This document shows positions 51,026 through 60,200 of a stretch of DNA of 64,000 bases, piece after piece (position 1 is the first letter of the stretch; every line of letters begins with the position of its first letter). Source of the stretch: Gemmobacter megaterium (GTDB lineage: Bacteria; Pseudomonadota; Alphaproteobacteria; Rhodobacterales; Rhodobacteraceae); NCBI RefSeq assembly GCF_900156815.1, contig NZ_FTOT01000006.1, positions 62,001-126,000 of the forward strand, in the 5' to 3' direction. The notes under the pieces were generated by a model. That model saw only the letters and a list, made by a program, of their open reading frames with translations, made no database searches and was not told where the DNA came from. The position numbers and the translations under genes were made by a program.

Positions 51026-51046
51026 GTGTGGCCGATGCGGCCACAC
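51026..51046. other. intergenic hairpin upstream of pxpB
   Basis: Arms GTGTGGCC (51026-51033) and GGCCACAC (51039-51046), loop GATGC, in the 291-bp gap between the divergent aldolase and pxpB genes. Its role (operator or RNA structure) is unknown. Confidence 0.35.
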
Positions 51047-51166
51047 CTTGCCGATGGATACTGCCGTGCCGGTTTGCCTTGAACGTTCTGCGATGATCCT
51101 GATGCGCGGCGCCGCCGCTCTGCCGTACCCATGCGCCGGGGCGCCGGTGGGTTGGGGCGCGCATAC

Positions 51167-51883
51167 ATGACCGGGCCGCGCATCCTTGCCTGTGGTGATG
51201 CCGCCATCAGTGTGGATTTCGGCAATGTCATTGACCTGGCCGTCAATGCGCGGGTCATGGCGCTGGATCGGGCGCTGGCGGCAGAGCCTGTGCCCGGCGT
51301 CGTCGAAACGGTGCCAACCTATTCTGCGCTGCTGGTCCATTTCGATCCGCTGACGACCGACTATGCGGCATTGTGCGCGCGGGTGCTGGCGCTGGCCCGC
51401 GGCGACCGGGCACAGCTGGCTCCGGCACGCCGATGGAAGGTGCCGGTGGCCTATGGCGGTGATCTGGGCGCAGACCTTGACGATCTGGCCGCCTATGCGG
51501 GCATGACTCCGGCCGCCTGTGTCGAGGCGCATATCGCCCCCGTCTATACCGTGATGATGATCGGTTTCATGCCCGGCTTTTCTTATCTGGGCGGTCTGGA
51601 TCCCGGCCTTGCGCGCCCGCGCCGCGCCACGCCGCGCCCGCGCGTTCCGGCCTCGTCCGTCAGCATCGGCGGGGCACAGACGGCTGTCGGCAGTGTCGAG
51701 GGCCCAAGCGGCTGGCATCTTGTCGGACGCACACCTGCACTTGTCTTTGACCGGACCCGAGAGCCCGCGTTTCTGTTCGAGGCGGGGGACGAGATCGTAT
51801 TCTCGCCGATTTCCACCGGGGAATGGCATCGGCTGTCGGTCCTTGCGGGCGATGGCGCCATGATCGTGGAGCGTATCGCATGA
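51167..51883 (+). CDS. pxpB: 5-oxoprolinase subunit PxpB
   Basis: 238 residues from the ATG at 51167 (the alternative start at 51131 adds 12 residues; ribosome sites are weak for both). KipI/AHS1-family signatures: PTYSALLVHFDPL, VYTVMMIGFMPGFSYLGGL, PRPRVPASSVSIGGAQTAV and GPSGWHLVGRT. It overlaps pxpC by 4 bp (ATGA at 51880). With pxpA and pxpC it opens 5-oxoproline to glutamate using ATP. Confidence 0.93.
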   Translation: MTGPRILACGDAAISVDFGNVIDLAVNARVMALDRALAAEPVPGVVETVPTYSALLVHFDPLTTDYAALCARVLALARGDRAQLAPARRWKVPVAYGGDLGADLDDLAAYAGMTPAACVEAHIAPVYTVMMIGFMPGFSYLGGLDPGLARPRRATPRPRVPASSVSIGGAQTAVGSVEGPSGWHLVGRTPALVFDRTREPAFLFEAGDEIVFSPISTGEWHRLSVLAGDGAMIVERIA

Positions 51884-52878
51884 GCCGTCTTGTGGTGGAA
51901 CGTTGTGCGCCCGGCGTTTCCGTCCAGGATGGCGGGCGAACTGGCTGGCGCCGCTATGGCGTATCAACCGCCGGCGCGATGGACCGGCTGGCGCTGGCGG
52001 TGGCCAATGTTCTTGTCGGCAACGGTCCCGATTGTGCGGCGGTCGAGGTGACTTTGGCAGGGGCCCGGTTCCGCGTGGCCGAAGGCCCGGTTCTGGTCGC
52101 TGTCGGCGGACCTGGCGCCGTACTGTCTGTGGATGGGCTCAAGATACCGCAGGGCGCGTCGGCGCGGGCCGATACCGGGCAGATGGTCGAGATTTCGGCC
52201 ATCCTGGGCGGCGTCTACGGATATCTGGCCGTGGCGGGAGGGATCGCCCTGCCCCCGGAGATGGGCAGCCGTTCGGCGCATCTGCGGTCAGGTATCGGCG
52301 GCGGACTGCTGACGCCGGGGGACAACTTGCCGGTGGGCAGAGGAGCGTTGACCCCGAGGGCGATGGATCAGATCCCTGCGCATACGTCCGGCGCCATCCG
52401 CTGTATTCCCGGTCCGCAAGAGGATTGGTTCGCCGCCGATGCGCTGGACCTACTGGTTGCGGCGGACTGGCAGATCGACATGCGATCCGACCGCATGGGA
52501 CGCTTTCTTGTCGGCCCGCGTCTGGCCCCGGACGAGCGATCCATGGTGTCCGACGGTGTGCTGCCCGGATCCATCCAGGTGCCTCCAGCAGGCCAGCCGA
52601 TCATCCTGATGCGCGATTGCCAGACGACGGGGGGGTATCCAAAGCTTGCCACCGTGATCTCGGCCGACCTTGACCGTCTCGCGCAACTGCCTGCGGGTGC
52701 GAATTTCCGGCTGGCCTTGGTAGAGCGGGCCGACGCTGTGGCCGCAGCACAGAGGTTGGCGCATACCATCGCTGGGCTGGTAGCCCACCCCTCAGGCCGG
52801 ATAGACAGCAGGCGCTTGTTGTCCGCCAATCTGATCGACGGCATGGTGGATGCCACTGCGGACCCTTTCTCCGTCTAG
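51880..52878 (+). CDS. pxpC: 5-oxoprolinase subunit PxpC
   Basis: 332 residues. KipA/AHS2-type signatures: PGVSVQDGGRTGWRRYGVS, GAMDRLALAVANVLVGN, MRSDRMGRFLVGP and QTTGGYPKLATVI. Acts with PxpB as ATP-dependent partner of PxpA. It is translationally coupled to pxpB. PxpA is encoded convergently just downstream. Confidence 0.94.
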   Translation: MSRLVVERCAPGVSVQDGGRTGWRRYGVSTAGAMDRLALAVANVLVGNGPDCAAVEVTLAGARFRVAEGPVLVAVGGPGAVLSVDGLKIPQGASARADTGQMVEISAILGGVYGYLAVAGGIALPPEMGSRSAHLRSGIGGGLLTPGDNLPVGRGALTPRAMDQIPAHTSGAIRCIPGPQEDWFAADALDLLVAADWQIDMRSDRMGRFLVGPRLAPDERSMVSDGVLPGSIQVPPAGQPIILMRDCQTTGGYPKLATVISADLDRLAQLPAGANFRLALVERADAVAAAQRLAHTIAGLVAHPSGRIDSRRLLSANLIDGMVDATADPFSV

Positions 52879-52908
52879 TCGGGCACCGTGTGGGGGGCAG
52901 CATGGTGC

Positions 52909-53670
52909 TTAGGCCAGTACGGCCCTCACCGCGATACCTGCTGCCACGAGTCCTTGCCGCAGGTGACGGGCCATGGCGACCGCTTGGGGATTGTCGCCAT
53001 GGACGCAGACCGAGTCGACATCCGCCTTGAGTACCTTGCCCGAGGTTGAGACGATGCGCCGGTCGGCCACCATGGCAATCACCCGTTCCAGGGCCTCGGC
53101 AGGGTCGTGCACCATCGCGTCCGGCTGGCGGCGCGGCGTCAGGTTGAAGTTGTCGGCATAGGTCCGGTCGGCATAGATCTCGCGGATCGGGCGCAGGCCC
53201 AGCCTGTCGGCCGCCCGTTCCGTTGCCGTGCCGGGCATGACCATATAGCCCAGCAAGGGGTCGACCGCCTTTATCGCCCGCCCGACCGCCAATGCCAGCC
53301 CGTCGTCGTCGGCGCAGGCATTGGCAAGGGCGCCGTGGACCTTCACATGGGTCATCGGATGCCCTTCCAGCGCGCAGATCGCCGCCATGGCGCCGGTCTG
53401 ATAGGCGACGAGTGTCTCTGTCTCTGCCTCGGTCAGGCCCGGCATGGCGCGGCGTCCGAATCCCGCCAGATCGGCATAGCCTGGATGTGCCCCCACCGCG
53501 ACGCCCTGTGCCTTGGCTGCCCGCACCGTGGATCGCATGATCGCAGGGTCGCCGGCATGAAACCCGCAGGCGATGTTGGCCGTTGTCACGATGGACAAGA
53601 GCGCATTGTCGTCCCCCATGGACCAGGGCCCGAAACCCTCTCCCAGATCGGCATTCAGGTCGATACGCAC
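52909..53670 (-). CDS. pxpA: 5-oxoprolinase subunit PxpA (LamB/YcsF family)
   Basis: 253 residues starting at GTG 53670. This matches the family's usual start MxIDLNADLGEGFG (here VRIDLNADLGEGFG); a longer in-frame extension to 53787 is not similar. Further motifs: NIACGFHAGDPAIM, GAHPGYADLAGFGRR and VCVHGDNPQAV. It is the catalytic-core partner of PxpBC. Here it is convergent with pxpBC rather than in one operon with it. Confidence 0.92.
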   Translation of the reverse strand: MRIDLNADLGEGFGPWSMGDDNALLSIVTTANIACGFHAGDPAIMRSTVRAAKAQGVAVGAHPGYADLAGFGRRAMPGLTEAETETLVAYQTGAMAAICALEGHPMTHVKVHGALANACADDDGLALAVGRAIKAVDPLLGYMVMPGTATERAADRLGLRPIREIYADRTYADNFNLTPRRQPDAMVHDPAEALERVIAMVADRRIVSTSGKVLKADVDSVCVHGDNPQAVAMARHLRQGLVAAGIAVRAVLA

Positions 53671-53860
53671 GCAAGCCCCCGTATGATGTCCGGCGGATGG
53701 TCGCGACCACCCTGCGCGCAGATTATGCCATGCATCGGGCCTTGACCGGAACCCGCAGTTGCACGGCGGGAATCGCGTGCGGGACAAATGCGGTTCTCTG
53801 CTGCCCGAGCCTGTGCAAGACTGTGGCCCGACGGATTGGCCGCGCCTTTACGAGATCTCG

Positions 53861-54475
53861 ATGACCCACCCTGACCCGACCCGCTGGAACACCCGCTATG
53901 ACACCCAGGGATATCTGTTCGGTGAAGAGCCGAATGTATTTCTCCAAGCCCATGCCGCAGGGCTGACGCCCGGCACAGCCCTGTGCGTCGCGGATGGCGA
54001 GGGGCGCAACGGCGTCTGGCTGGCCCGCCGTGGCTGGGACGTGGTGTCGCTGGACTTTTCGGAGGTTGCCCAGCGCAAGGCGGCGGCACTGGCCGAACGC
54101 CATGGCGTGCCCCTGCGGCTGGAACATGGCGATGTCCACGCATGGCCCTATCCTTTGGCCGCCTACGACCTGGTTGCAGATGTGTTCACCCAGTTCAGCA
54201 GTCCTGGTGGTCGCGCGCGGAAATGGGCAGGCATGGTCCGCGCGGTCAAGCCGGGCGGGCATCTGATCGTTGTCGGCTACACGCCGAAACAACTTGAGCA
54301 CCGCACCGGCGGCCCGTCAGAGGCCGCCAACCTGTATACAGCCACTCTGTTGCGCAGCGCATTTGGCGGGCTGGAGATTCTGACACTGGACGAGATCGAG
54401 ACCGAACTCGCCGAGGGCCCCGGTCACATCGGCATGTCTGCAGTGGCCATTCTGGTCGCCCGCGCCCCGGGTTGA
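53861..54475 (+). CDS. class I SAM-dependent methyltransferase
   Basis: 204 residues from the ATG at 53861. SAM-binding motif I ALCVADGEGRNGVWLARRGW, motif II VVSLDFSEVA, then LEHGDVHAWPYPL and YDLVADVFTQF, resembling the TehB/thiopurine-methyltransferase-like group. Substrate unknown. Divergent from pxpA (190-bp gap) and upstream of the Liv operon, from which it is separated by a promoter-like region. Confidence 0.85.
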   Translation: MTHPDPTRWNTRYDTQGYLFGEEPNVFLQAHAAGLTPGTALCVADGEGRNGVWLARRGWDVVSLDFSEVAQRKAAALAERHGVPLRLEHGDVHAWPYPLAAYDLVADVFTQFSSPGGRARKWAGMVRAVKPGGHLIVVGYTPKQLEHRTGGPSEAANLYTATLLRSAFGGLEILTLDEIETELAEGPGHIGMSAVAILVARAPG

Positions 54476-54493
54476 TCCTGCTGCATACCGGCA

Positions 54494-54550
54494 TTGACGG
54501 AATCGCTTGGCTGCGATACTGATTGTGAAACATGAATCAGACGTCATGTT
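54494..54550 (+). promoter_or_regulatory. candidate promoter and operator of the Liv operon
   Basis: TTGACG at 54494-54499 and GATACT at 54515-54520 (15-bp spacing, a little short) are followed by an inverted repeat AACATGA (54529-54535) and TCATGTT (54544-54550) with 8-bp spacer. The TetR regulator encoded at 60197 in the same operon is the likely binder. Confidence 0.45.
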
Positions 54551-54564
54551 GTAGGGAGGACACT

Positions 54565-55743
54565 ATGAAACTGCATCTTGCCGTCGCCATGACGGCCCTG
54601 ATGGGTTGGGCGCTGCCCGCCTCGGCCGATATCAAGATCGCCCATGTGTATGACAAGACCGGCGCGCTGGAGGCCTATGCCAAGCAAAGCCATGACGGGC
54701 TGATGCTGGGGCTGGAATATGCCACAGGCGGCACGTTCGAGGTGAACGGCGAAAAGATCGTGGTGATCGAGAAGGACAGCCAGCTGAAACCGGATGTCGG
54801 CCGCGCCATGCTGGCCGAGGCATTTGGCGACGACGAGGCGGATATCGCCATCGGGCCGGTCGGCTCCGGCGTGGCGCTGGCCATGCTTCCGGTCGCGGAA
54901 GAGTTTGAAAAGATCCTCATAGTCGAACCTGCGGTGGCCGATAGCGTCACGGGCGAGGCATGGAACCGCTATATCTTCCGCACCGGGCGGAACTCCTCGC
55001 AGGATGCCATATCGAATGCCGTGGCGCTGGGGCGCGAAGGCGTCAACATCGTGACCTTTGCGCAGGACTACGCCTTTGGCCGTGATGGCATCGCGGCCTT
55101 CCGCGAGGCGCTGGCAGACACCCCCGCCAAGCTGGTGGCCGAGGAATACGCACCCACCGATACCACCGACTTCACGGCCTTTGGCGAGCGTATGTTCAAT
55201 GCCTTGAAGGATCTCGAAGGCGAAAAGCGCATCTTCATCATCTGGGCGGGCGCCAACAATCCGATGTCCAAGCTGCAAGCGATGGATCCGGGCCGTTTCG
55301 GCATCGAACTCGCCACCGGCGGCAATATCCTCGAGGCACTCAAGGCCTATAAGGAATTCCCCGGCATGGAAGGGGCAGCCTACTATTACTACGAAATCCC
55401 GCAGAATCCCGTCAACGACTGGCTGGTCAAGGAACACATGGCCCGTTTCGGCACACCTCCTGACTTCTTCACCGCAGGCGGCATGGCCGCAGGCATGGCG
55501 GCAGTCGAGGCGCTGAAAAAAGCCGGATCCACCGATACCGAGGCACTGATCACGGCCATGGAGGGGATGGAGTTCGACACCCCCAAAGGCAAGATGATCT
55601 TCCGCGCCGAAGACCATCAGGCAATGCAGGCCATGTATCATTTCAAGATCAAGGTGGATCCGAATGTTGAATGGGGCATCCCGGAACTGGTCCGTGAAAT
55701 TCCGATCGAGGAAATGAACGTTCCGATCCGCAACAAGCGCTGA
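54565..55743 (+). CDS. ABC transporter substrate-binding protein, branched-chain amino acid (Liv) family
   Basis: 392 residues from the ATG at 54565 with GGGAGGA. Signal peptide KLHLAVAMTALMGWALPASA. Periplasmic type I binding protein with IAHVYDKTGALEAYAKQSH, GPVGSGVALAMLPVAEE and FAQDYAFGRDGIAAFREAL. Liv-type receptors in alphaproteobacteria bind amino acids, amides or aromatic and fatty acids; the acyl-CoA ligase in the same operon favours a carboxylic acid. A hairpin follows. Confidence 0.93.
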   Translation: MKLHLAVAMTALMGWALPASADIKIAHVYDKTGALEAYAKQSHDGLMLGLEYATGGTFEVNGEKIVVIEKDSQLKPDVGRAMLAEAFGDDEADIAIGPVGSGVALAMLPVAEEFEKILIVEPAVADSVTGEAWNRYIFRTGRNSSQDAISNAVALGREGVNIVTFAQDYAFGRDGIAAFREALADTPAKLVAEEYAPTDTTDFTAFGERMFNALKDLEGEKRIFIIWAGANNPMSKLQAMDPGRFGIELATGGNILEALKAYKEFPGMEGAAYYYYEIPQNPVNDWLVKEHMARFGTPPDFFTAGGMAAGMAAVEALKKAGSTDTEALITAMEGMEFDTPKGKMIFRAEDHQAMQAMYHFKIKVDPNVEWGIPELVREIPIEEMNVPIRNKR

Positions 55744-55751
55744 ATATGGGG

Positions 55752-55769
55752 CAGGGCGCCCGCGCCCTG
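55752..55769 (+). terminator. attenuator hairpin after Liv binding-protein gene
   Basis: Arms CAGGGCGC (55752-55759) and GCGCCCTG (55762-55769) followed by TTT. It would lower read-through from the abundant binding protein into livG. Confidence 0.6.
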
Positions 55770-55781
55770 TTTCATCTTGCC

Positions 55782-55820
55782 TGAAATACCCCGGGGGTCC
55801 GGGGGCGGCGCCCCCGGCCT
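55782..55820. repeat. GC-rich intergenic hairpin repeat of Rhodobacterales type
   Basis: Consists of a GAAATACC lead followed by GGGGGTCC and a hairpin with arms CCGGGGGC (55799-55806) and GCCCCCGG (55810-55817), loop GGC. I recall near-identical elements scattered in Rhodobacter/Paracoccus-type genomes. The single copy here lies between the attenuator and livG. Confidence 0.55.
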
Positions 55821-55842
55821 TTCGGCCAGACCAACGGTCCCC

Positions 55843-56607
55843 ATGTCATCCCCATCGCTCGAAACACGCGCGCTTACGGTGCGCTTTGGCGGCCATGTCG
55901 CCGTCAACGCTGTCTCTTGCGCCTTTCGGCCAGGAGAACTGACCGCCATTGTCGGCCCGAACGGGGCTGGCAAAACCACCTGGTTCAACCTTATCTCCGG
56001 GCAGATTGCCGCAAGCTCCGGGCAGGTGATGCTGGGCGGGCGGGACATCACCCGCCTTGGGGTTGCGGCGCGCACCCATGCCGGTATCGGACGTGCGTTT
56101 CAGCTGACCAACCTGTTTCCGGCGCTGACCGTGCTCGAAAACGTGCGGCTTGTCGTGCAGGCGCGGCGCGGCGCGGGGCTCAGCTTGCTCACGATGGCTG
56201 CCAGCCGTCGGGATCTGACCGCCGAAGCCGAAGACATCCTCGACCGTGTGCGCCTGTCGTCGCAGGCGCATCAGTTGGTGCGCGCCTTGCCGCATGGCGA
56301 TCAGCGCAAGCTTGAGGTCGCTCTGCTGCTGGCGCTGAGACCGCGGATCTACATGTTCGATGAGCCAACCGCAGGCATGAGCGTCGATGAGGCCCCTGTC
56401 ATTCTGGGCCTGATTGCGGAAATCAAGGCCGATCCGGCAGCCACCGTCCTGTTGGTCGAACACAAGATGGATGTGATCCGCGCGCTCGCAGACCGCATCG
56501 TGGTGCTGCACAACGGCACGCTGGTTGCCGATGGCAATCCCGCCGAAGTCATGGCGAGCGACATCGTGCAAGAGGCCTATATGGGCCGGGAGATCGAGGA
56601 TGTCTGA
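55843..56607 (+). CDS. livG: ABC transporter ATP-binding protein LivG
   Basis: 254 residues from the ATG at 55843. Walker A GPNGAGKTTWFNLISG, the LPHGDQRKLEVALLLAL signature region (atypical for the LSGGQ motif, as common in LivG) and Walker B IYMFDEPTAGM. The lateral insertion IGRAFQLTNLFPALTVLENV is typical for LivG. It overlaps livF by 8 bp. Confidence 0.93.
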   Translation: MSSPSLETRALTVRFGGHVAVNAVSCAFRPGELTAIVGPNGAGKTTWFNLISGQIAASSGQVMLGGRDITRLGVAARTHAGIGRAFQLTNLFPALTVLENVRLVVQARRGAGLSLLTMAASRRDLTAEAEDILDRVRLSSQAHQLVRALPHGDQRKLEVALLLALRPRIYMFDEPTAGMSVDEAPVILGLIAEIKADPAATVLLVEHKMDVIRALADRIVVLHNGTLVADGNPAEVMASDIVQEAYMGREIEDV

Positions 56608-57322
56608 CCCGCTTTTGTCGTTGCGCGCAGTCAAGACCGATATTGCGCAGTACCATATCCTGCACGGCGTGGATCTGGACGTGCCACGTGGACAAGTGAC
56701 CATGCTGCTGGGCCGAAATGGCGCAGGCAAGACCACCACCCTGCGCACCATCATCGGTCTCTGGCAGCCGCATTCCGGCGACATCCTGCTGGATGGCGAG
56801 AACATCGCGCGCCAGCCTCCGGCAACCATTGCACGCAAGGGCGTTGCGCTGGTTCCGGAGGATATGGGCATCTTCGCAAATCTGACAGTCGAAGAGAACA
56901 TGACCCTGGCCGCTGTCGCGGGGCCGATCGACCAGGGGCGGCTCGACTGGATCTTCTCGGTCTTTCCGCCATTGCGCACCTTCTGGAAGAACCCCGCAGG
57001 CAATCTGTCGGGAGGACAAAAGCAGATGCTGTCCACCGCGCGCGCCATGATCGAGGAGCGTCGGCTGTATCTGATCGACGAACCGTCCAAGGGGCTTGCA
57101 CCGGCCATTGTCTCGACGCTTGCGCGCGCGCTGCGCGATCTGAAACTGGCAGGAGCGACGATCCTGATGGTGGAGCAGAATTTCAAGTTGGCCAAGGCAT
57201 TGGGCGATCATGCGGCGGTGATGGATGATGGCCGTATCATCTGGTCCGGCGCGATGGCGGAACTGGCCAGCGACGCCAGCCTGCAAGAACGCCTGATGGG
57301 CCTGAGCATGGAGCACGCCTGA
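56600..57322 (+). CDS. livF: ABC transporter ATP-binding protein LivF
   Basis: 240 residues from the ATG at 56600. Walker A GRNGAGKTTTLRTIIG, VPEDMGIFANLTVEENM, signature LSGGQKQMLSTARAM and Walker B LYLIDEPSKGLAP. Pairs with LivG to power the LivHM permease. It starts inside livG and ends one base before livH. Confidence 0.94.
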   Translation: MSDPLLSLRAVKTDIAQYHILHGVDLDVPRGQVTMLLGRNGAGKTTTLRTIIGLWQPHSGDILLDGENIARQPPATIARKGVALVPEDMGIFANLTVEENMTLAAVAGPIDQGRLDWIFSVFPPLRTFWKNPAGNLSGGQKQMLSTARAMIEERRLYLIDEPSKGLAPAIVSTLARALRDLKLAGATILMVEQNFKLAKALGDHAAVMDDGRIIWSGAMAELASDASLQERLMGLSMEHA

Positions 57323-57323
57323 C

Positions 57324-58352
57324 ATGACCGCCGCCCCTGACCATACTCCGATCATGCAGCGCCCCCCCCTGGCGGTGCGCATGGAGCCATGGATTCCCGT
57401 CCTGCTGGTGCCCGCCCTGATCGCCATCGGCTTTCTGGCTGTCGGCAATCCGACAAGTTGGCTGACGCTGACCGTGTCCGGCCTTGCGATGGGCATGATG
57501 ATTTTTGTCATCGCCAGCGGCATGACGCTGATCTTCGGCCTGATGGACATCATCAACTTCGGCCACGGCGCCTTTATCTCGTTCGGTGCCTTCGTGGGTG
57601 TTTCGGTGCTCATCGCGCTGGGGGGCATGACGGGGGTGCCCTCGCTTGCCCTCAACCTGCTGGCGCTGCTGGCTGCGGTTCTGGCGGCCATGGGGGTGAC
57701 CGGGATCCTTGGCTGGGGATTCGAGAGGGTGATCGTCAGACCCGTCTATGGTGCTCATTTGAAGCAGATTTTGGTTACAATGGGCGGCTTGATCGTTGCA
57801 GAGCAGCTTATTCATGTCATCTGGGGGCCAAGGGAAATTCACATTGCACGGCCCGAGATGCTCAAGGGGGCTGTCACCGTGTTCGGGGCCACGATGGAGA
57901 AATACCGTCTGGTCGCGGTGGTCTTTGGCGCTGCCGTCTTTGTCGCCATGCGGCTGGTTCTGCGCCGCACCAAGATCGGCCTGATCGTCCGCGCCGGCGT
58001 GGAGAACCGTGAAATGGTCCAGGCGCTGGGCTATCGCATCCAGCGCGTGTTCATCGGGGTCTTTATCGCGGGGTCAGCTCTGGCGGGGCTCGGCGGTATC
58101 ATGTGGGCGCTGTACCAGGAACTGATCACGGCCCATATGGGCAATGAAATCATGGTTCTGGTCTTTATCGTCGTCATCATCGGCGGGCTGGGCAGCGTCG
58201 AGGGCGCCTTTATCGGTGCGCTGCTGGTCGGTCTGATGCAGAACTATGTCGCATTCGTCGAACCCAAGGCGGCGCTTGTGTCCAACATTGCACTGATGGT
58301 CGCCATCCTGATGTGGCGTCCGCAAGGCATGTCTCCTGTGATCAAGGTGTAA
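57324..58352 (+). CDS. livH: branched-chain amino acid ABC permease LivH
   Basis: 342 residues, about eight to nine membrane segments with SGMTLIFGLMDIINFGHGAFISFGAF, the LivH hallmark, and VIIGGLGSVEGAFIGALLVG. The N-terminal extension of about 30 residues is cytosolic. Forms the heterodimeric channel with LivM. Confidence 0.93.
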   Translation: MTAAPDHTPIMQRPPLAVRMEPWIPVLLVPALIAIGFLAVGNPTSWLTLTVSGLAMGMMIFVIASGMTLIFGLMDIINFGHGAFISFGAFVGVSVLIALGGMTGVPSLALNLLALLAAVLAAMGVTGILGWGFERVIVRPVYGAHLKQILVTMGGLIVAEQLIHVIWGPREIHIARPEMLKGAVTVFGATMEKYRLVAVVFGAAVFVAMRLVLRRTKIGLIVRAGVENREMVQALGYRIQRVFIGVFIAGSALAGLGGIMWALYQELITAHMGNEIMVLVFIVVIIGGLGSVEGAFIGALLVGLMQNYVAFVEPKAALVSNIALMVAILMWRPQGMSPVIKV

Positions 58353-58356
58353 GGCG

Positions 58357-59412
58357 ATGGTGCGTTTCCTGTTGTCGGGCGATGGCCCGCGTTCGCTCGT
58401 CCTGTCGGTGATCGTTGGCGCGATCTTCCTGGCGCTGGCCTTGGCACCCTTTCTGTTCCCTGGCACCAGGTCGCTTGAAGTGGCGGCCCGGATCGCCATC
58501 TTCATCGTCCTGGTGGCAAGCTACGATCTGCTGTTGGGATATGCGGGGATCGTGAGCTTTGCGCATACCGTCTTTTTCGGCCTTGGCGCCTATGGCGTTG
58601 CCATCGCGACGTCGAACATGGGGCGCACCTGGGGTGCCTTGGCCAGCGGGACACTGGCGGGCACGGCGGTTGCCGTCGCGGTGGCCTTTGTGATCGCGCT
58701 GTTCAGCTTGCGGGTGCGGGCCATCTTTTTTGCGATGATCACCCTGGCGGTGGCCTCGGCCGTGGCGGTCCTGGTGTCGCAACTGTCCTGGCTCACCGGG
58801 GGTGAAGATGGAATGAACATCCAGATCCCCCGCGAACTGACCCCTGCGTTCCGGCTGGAGACAGAGGTGTTCGGAACCCGGATCACCGGCCGGATCCTGA
58901 ACTATTACCTTGTGTTCGTTAGCTGTACGGTCTTGTTCCTGTTGATGTTGCGGGTGGTGAATTCGCCCTTTGGCCGGGTGTTGCAGGCAATCCGCGAGAA
59001 TGCGTTCAGGGCAGAGGCCGTTGGCTACCGTGTGGTGATCTACCGCACCGTCGCCACTTGCCTTTCGGCGGGAATCGCCGCGCTGGCGGGGGCGCTGTTC
59101 GCGATCTGGTTGCGCTATGTCGGCCCGGATACCACGCTGTCCTCGGAAATCATGATCGACATCCTGCTGATGGTGGTGATCGGTGGCATGGGCACGGTCT
59201 GGGGGGCCGTGGTCGGGGCAACGATCTTTGTGCTGGCGCAGAACTATCTGCAGAACCTTATGAAATCGGCTTCTGACGCCACATCGGCATTGCCGTTGGT
59301 GCCCGATCTGCTCAACCCTGATCGCTGGCTGCTGTGGCTGGGGGTGCTGTTCATCCTTTCGGTCTATTTCTTTCCGTCCGGTATCGTGGGCCGGTTGCGG
59401 GCGCGGGGATGA
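58357..59412 (+). CDS. livM: branched-chain amino acid ABC permease LivM
   Basis: 351 residues. LivM motifs: LLLGYAGIVSFAHTVFFGLG, RVLQAIRENAFRAEAVGY and VIGGMGTVWGAVVGA. Overlaps the hydrolase gene by 4 bp (ATGA at 59409), tying import to the following enzyme genes. Confidence 0.94.
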   Translation: MVRFLLSGDGPRSLVLSVIVGAIFLALALAPFLFPGTRSLEVAARIAIFIVLVASYDLLLGYAGIVSFAHTVFFGLGAYGVAIATSNMGRTWGALASGTLAGTAVAVAVAFVIALFSLRVRAIFFAMITLAVASAVAVLVSQLSWLTGGEDGMNIQIPRELTPAFRLETEVFGTRITGRILNYYLVFVSCTVLFLLMLRVVNSPFGRVLQAIRENAFRAEAVGYRVVIYRTVATCLSAGIAALAGALFAIWLRYVGPDTTLSSEIMIDILLMVVIGGMGTVWGAVVGATIFVLAQNYLQNLMKSASDATSALPLVPDLLNPDRWLLWLGVLFILSVYFFPSGIVGRLRARG

Positions 59413-60200
59413 CAGCGGCACGGCATATCCATGCCACACACTGGGGATGCGGGCCCCGGCTGGTGCTGCTGCACGGCTGGACAATGCGTGGCGAGGTGAT
59501 GGGCCCGCTGGCGGCGTCCTTGCCGGGCTTTGCCTGCGTTGCGCCGGATCTGCCGGGGCATGGCGGAACGACGGGGTATCCGGCGGATCTGTGCGGCGCA
59601 GAGGCGATGTTGTCCGATCTGTTGTCCGATGGCGTGCCCACGGTACTGGTCGGCTGGTCCTTGGGGGCATTGATGGGCTGGCACTGGCTGGCGCGGCATG
59701 GGCGGGGTCCGGTGCGCGGCATGATCAGTCTGGACATGAGCCCACGTCCGCTGCCTGGCGACGGCTGGGCCTATCCGATGTCCGGTCAGTCCGCCGCGCG
59801 TATCCGGTCCCGCGCGGATTGGTTCCGGCGCGACTGGATGTCGGCTGTCCTGCCGCTGGCCTCGGGGATATTTGCATCCGATGCCGGCGCCCCGGCTTTT
59901 GGACTGGATCAGGCGCGCAGGCTGATCGGCTCGCAGAACAGCGCGGTGATGGCCGGGTTCTGGTCGTCGTTGATCGAGGCCGATTGCCGCGAGGCGGTGT
60001 GCCGCTTGCCCGTTCCCCTGTTGGCTGTTCACGGCGAGCAAAGCCGGGTATATCCCCCGGCCTGTGCCGACTGGCTTGCCCAGGCCGCGCCGCGTGGCAA
60101 GGCGCTGCGGCTGATGGGCGCCGGCCATGCCCCGCATCTGGAGCGCACGTCTGAAACCGCCGCCGCGATCGCGGCCTTTGCCTGTCAGGTTCCCGAATGA
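59409..60200 (+). CDS. alpha/beta hydrolase (BioH-like)
   Basis: 263 residues. Fold markers: LVLLHGWTMRGEVMGPLAASL, nucleophile serine in LVGWSLGALMGWHW, and the C-terminal histidine in LMGAGHAPHLE. The Trp-Ser-Leu-Gly elbow and overall size resemble BioH-type esterases. It may hydrolyse an ester of the imported substrate. Overlaps livM and the tetR gene by 4 bp each, hence one operon. Confidence 0.86.
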   Translation: MTAARHIHATHWGCGPRLVLLHGWTMRGEVMGPLAASLPGFACVAPDLPGHGGTTGYPADLCGAEAMLSDLLSDGVPTVLVGWSLGALMGWHWLARHGRGPVRGMISLDMSPRPLPGDGWAYPMSGQSAARIRSRADWFRRDWMSAVLPLASGIFASDAGAPAFGLDQARRLIGSQNSAVMAGFWSSLIEADCREAVCRLPVPLLAVHGEQSRVYPPACADWLAQAAPRGKALRLMGAGHAPHLERTSETAAAIAAFACQVPE

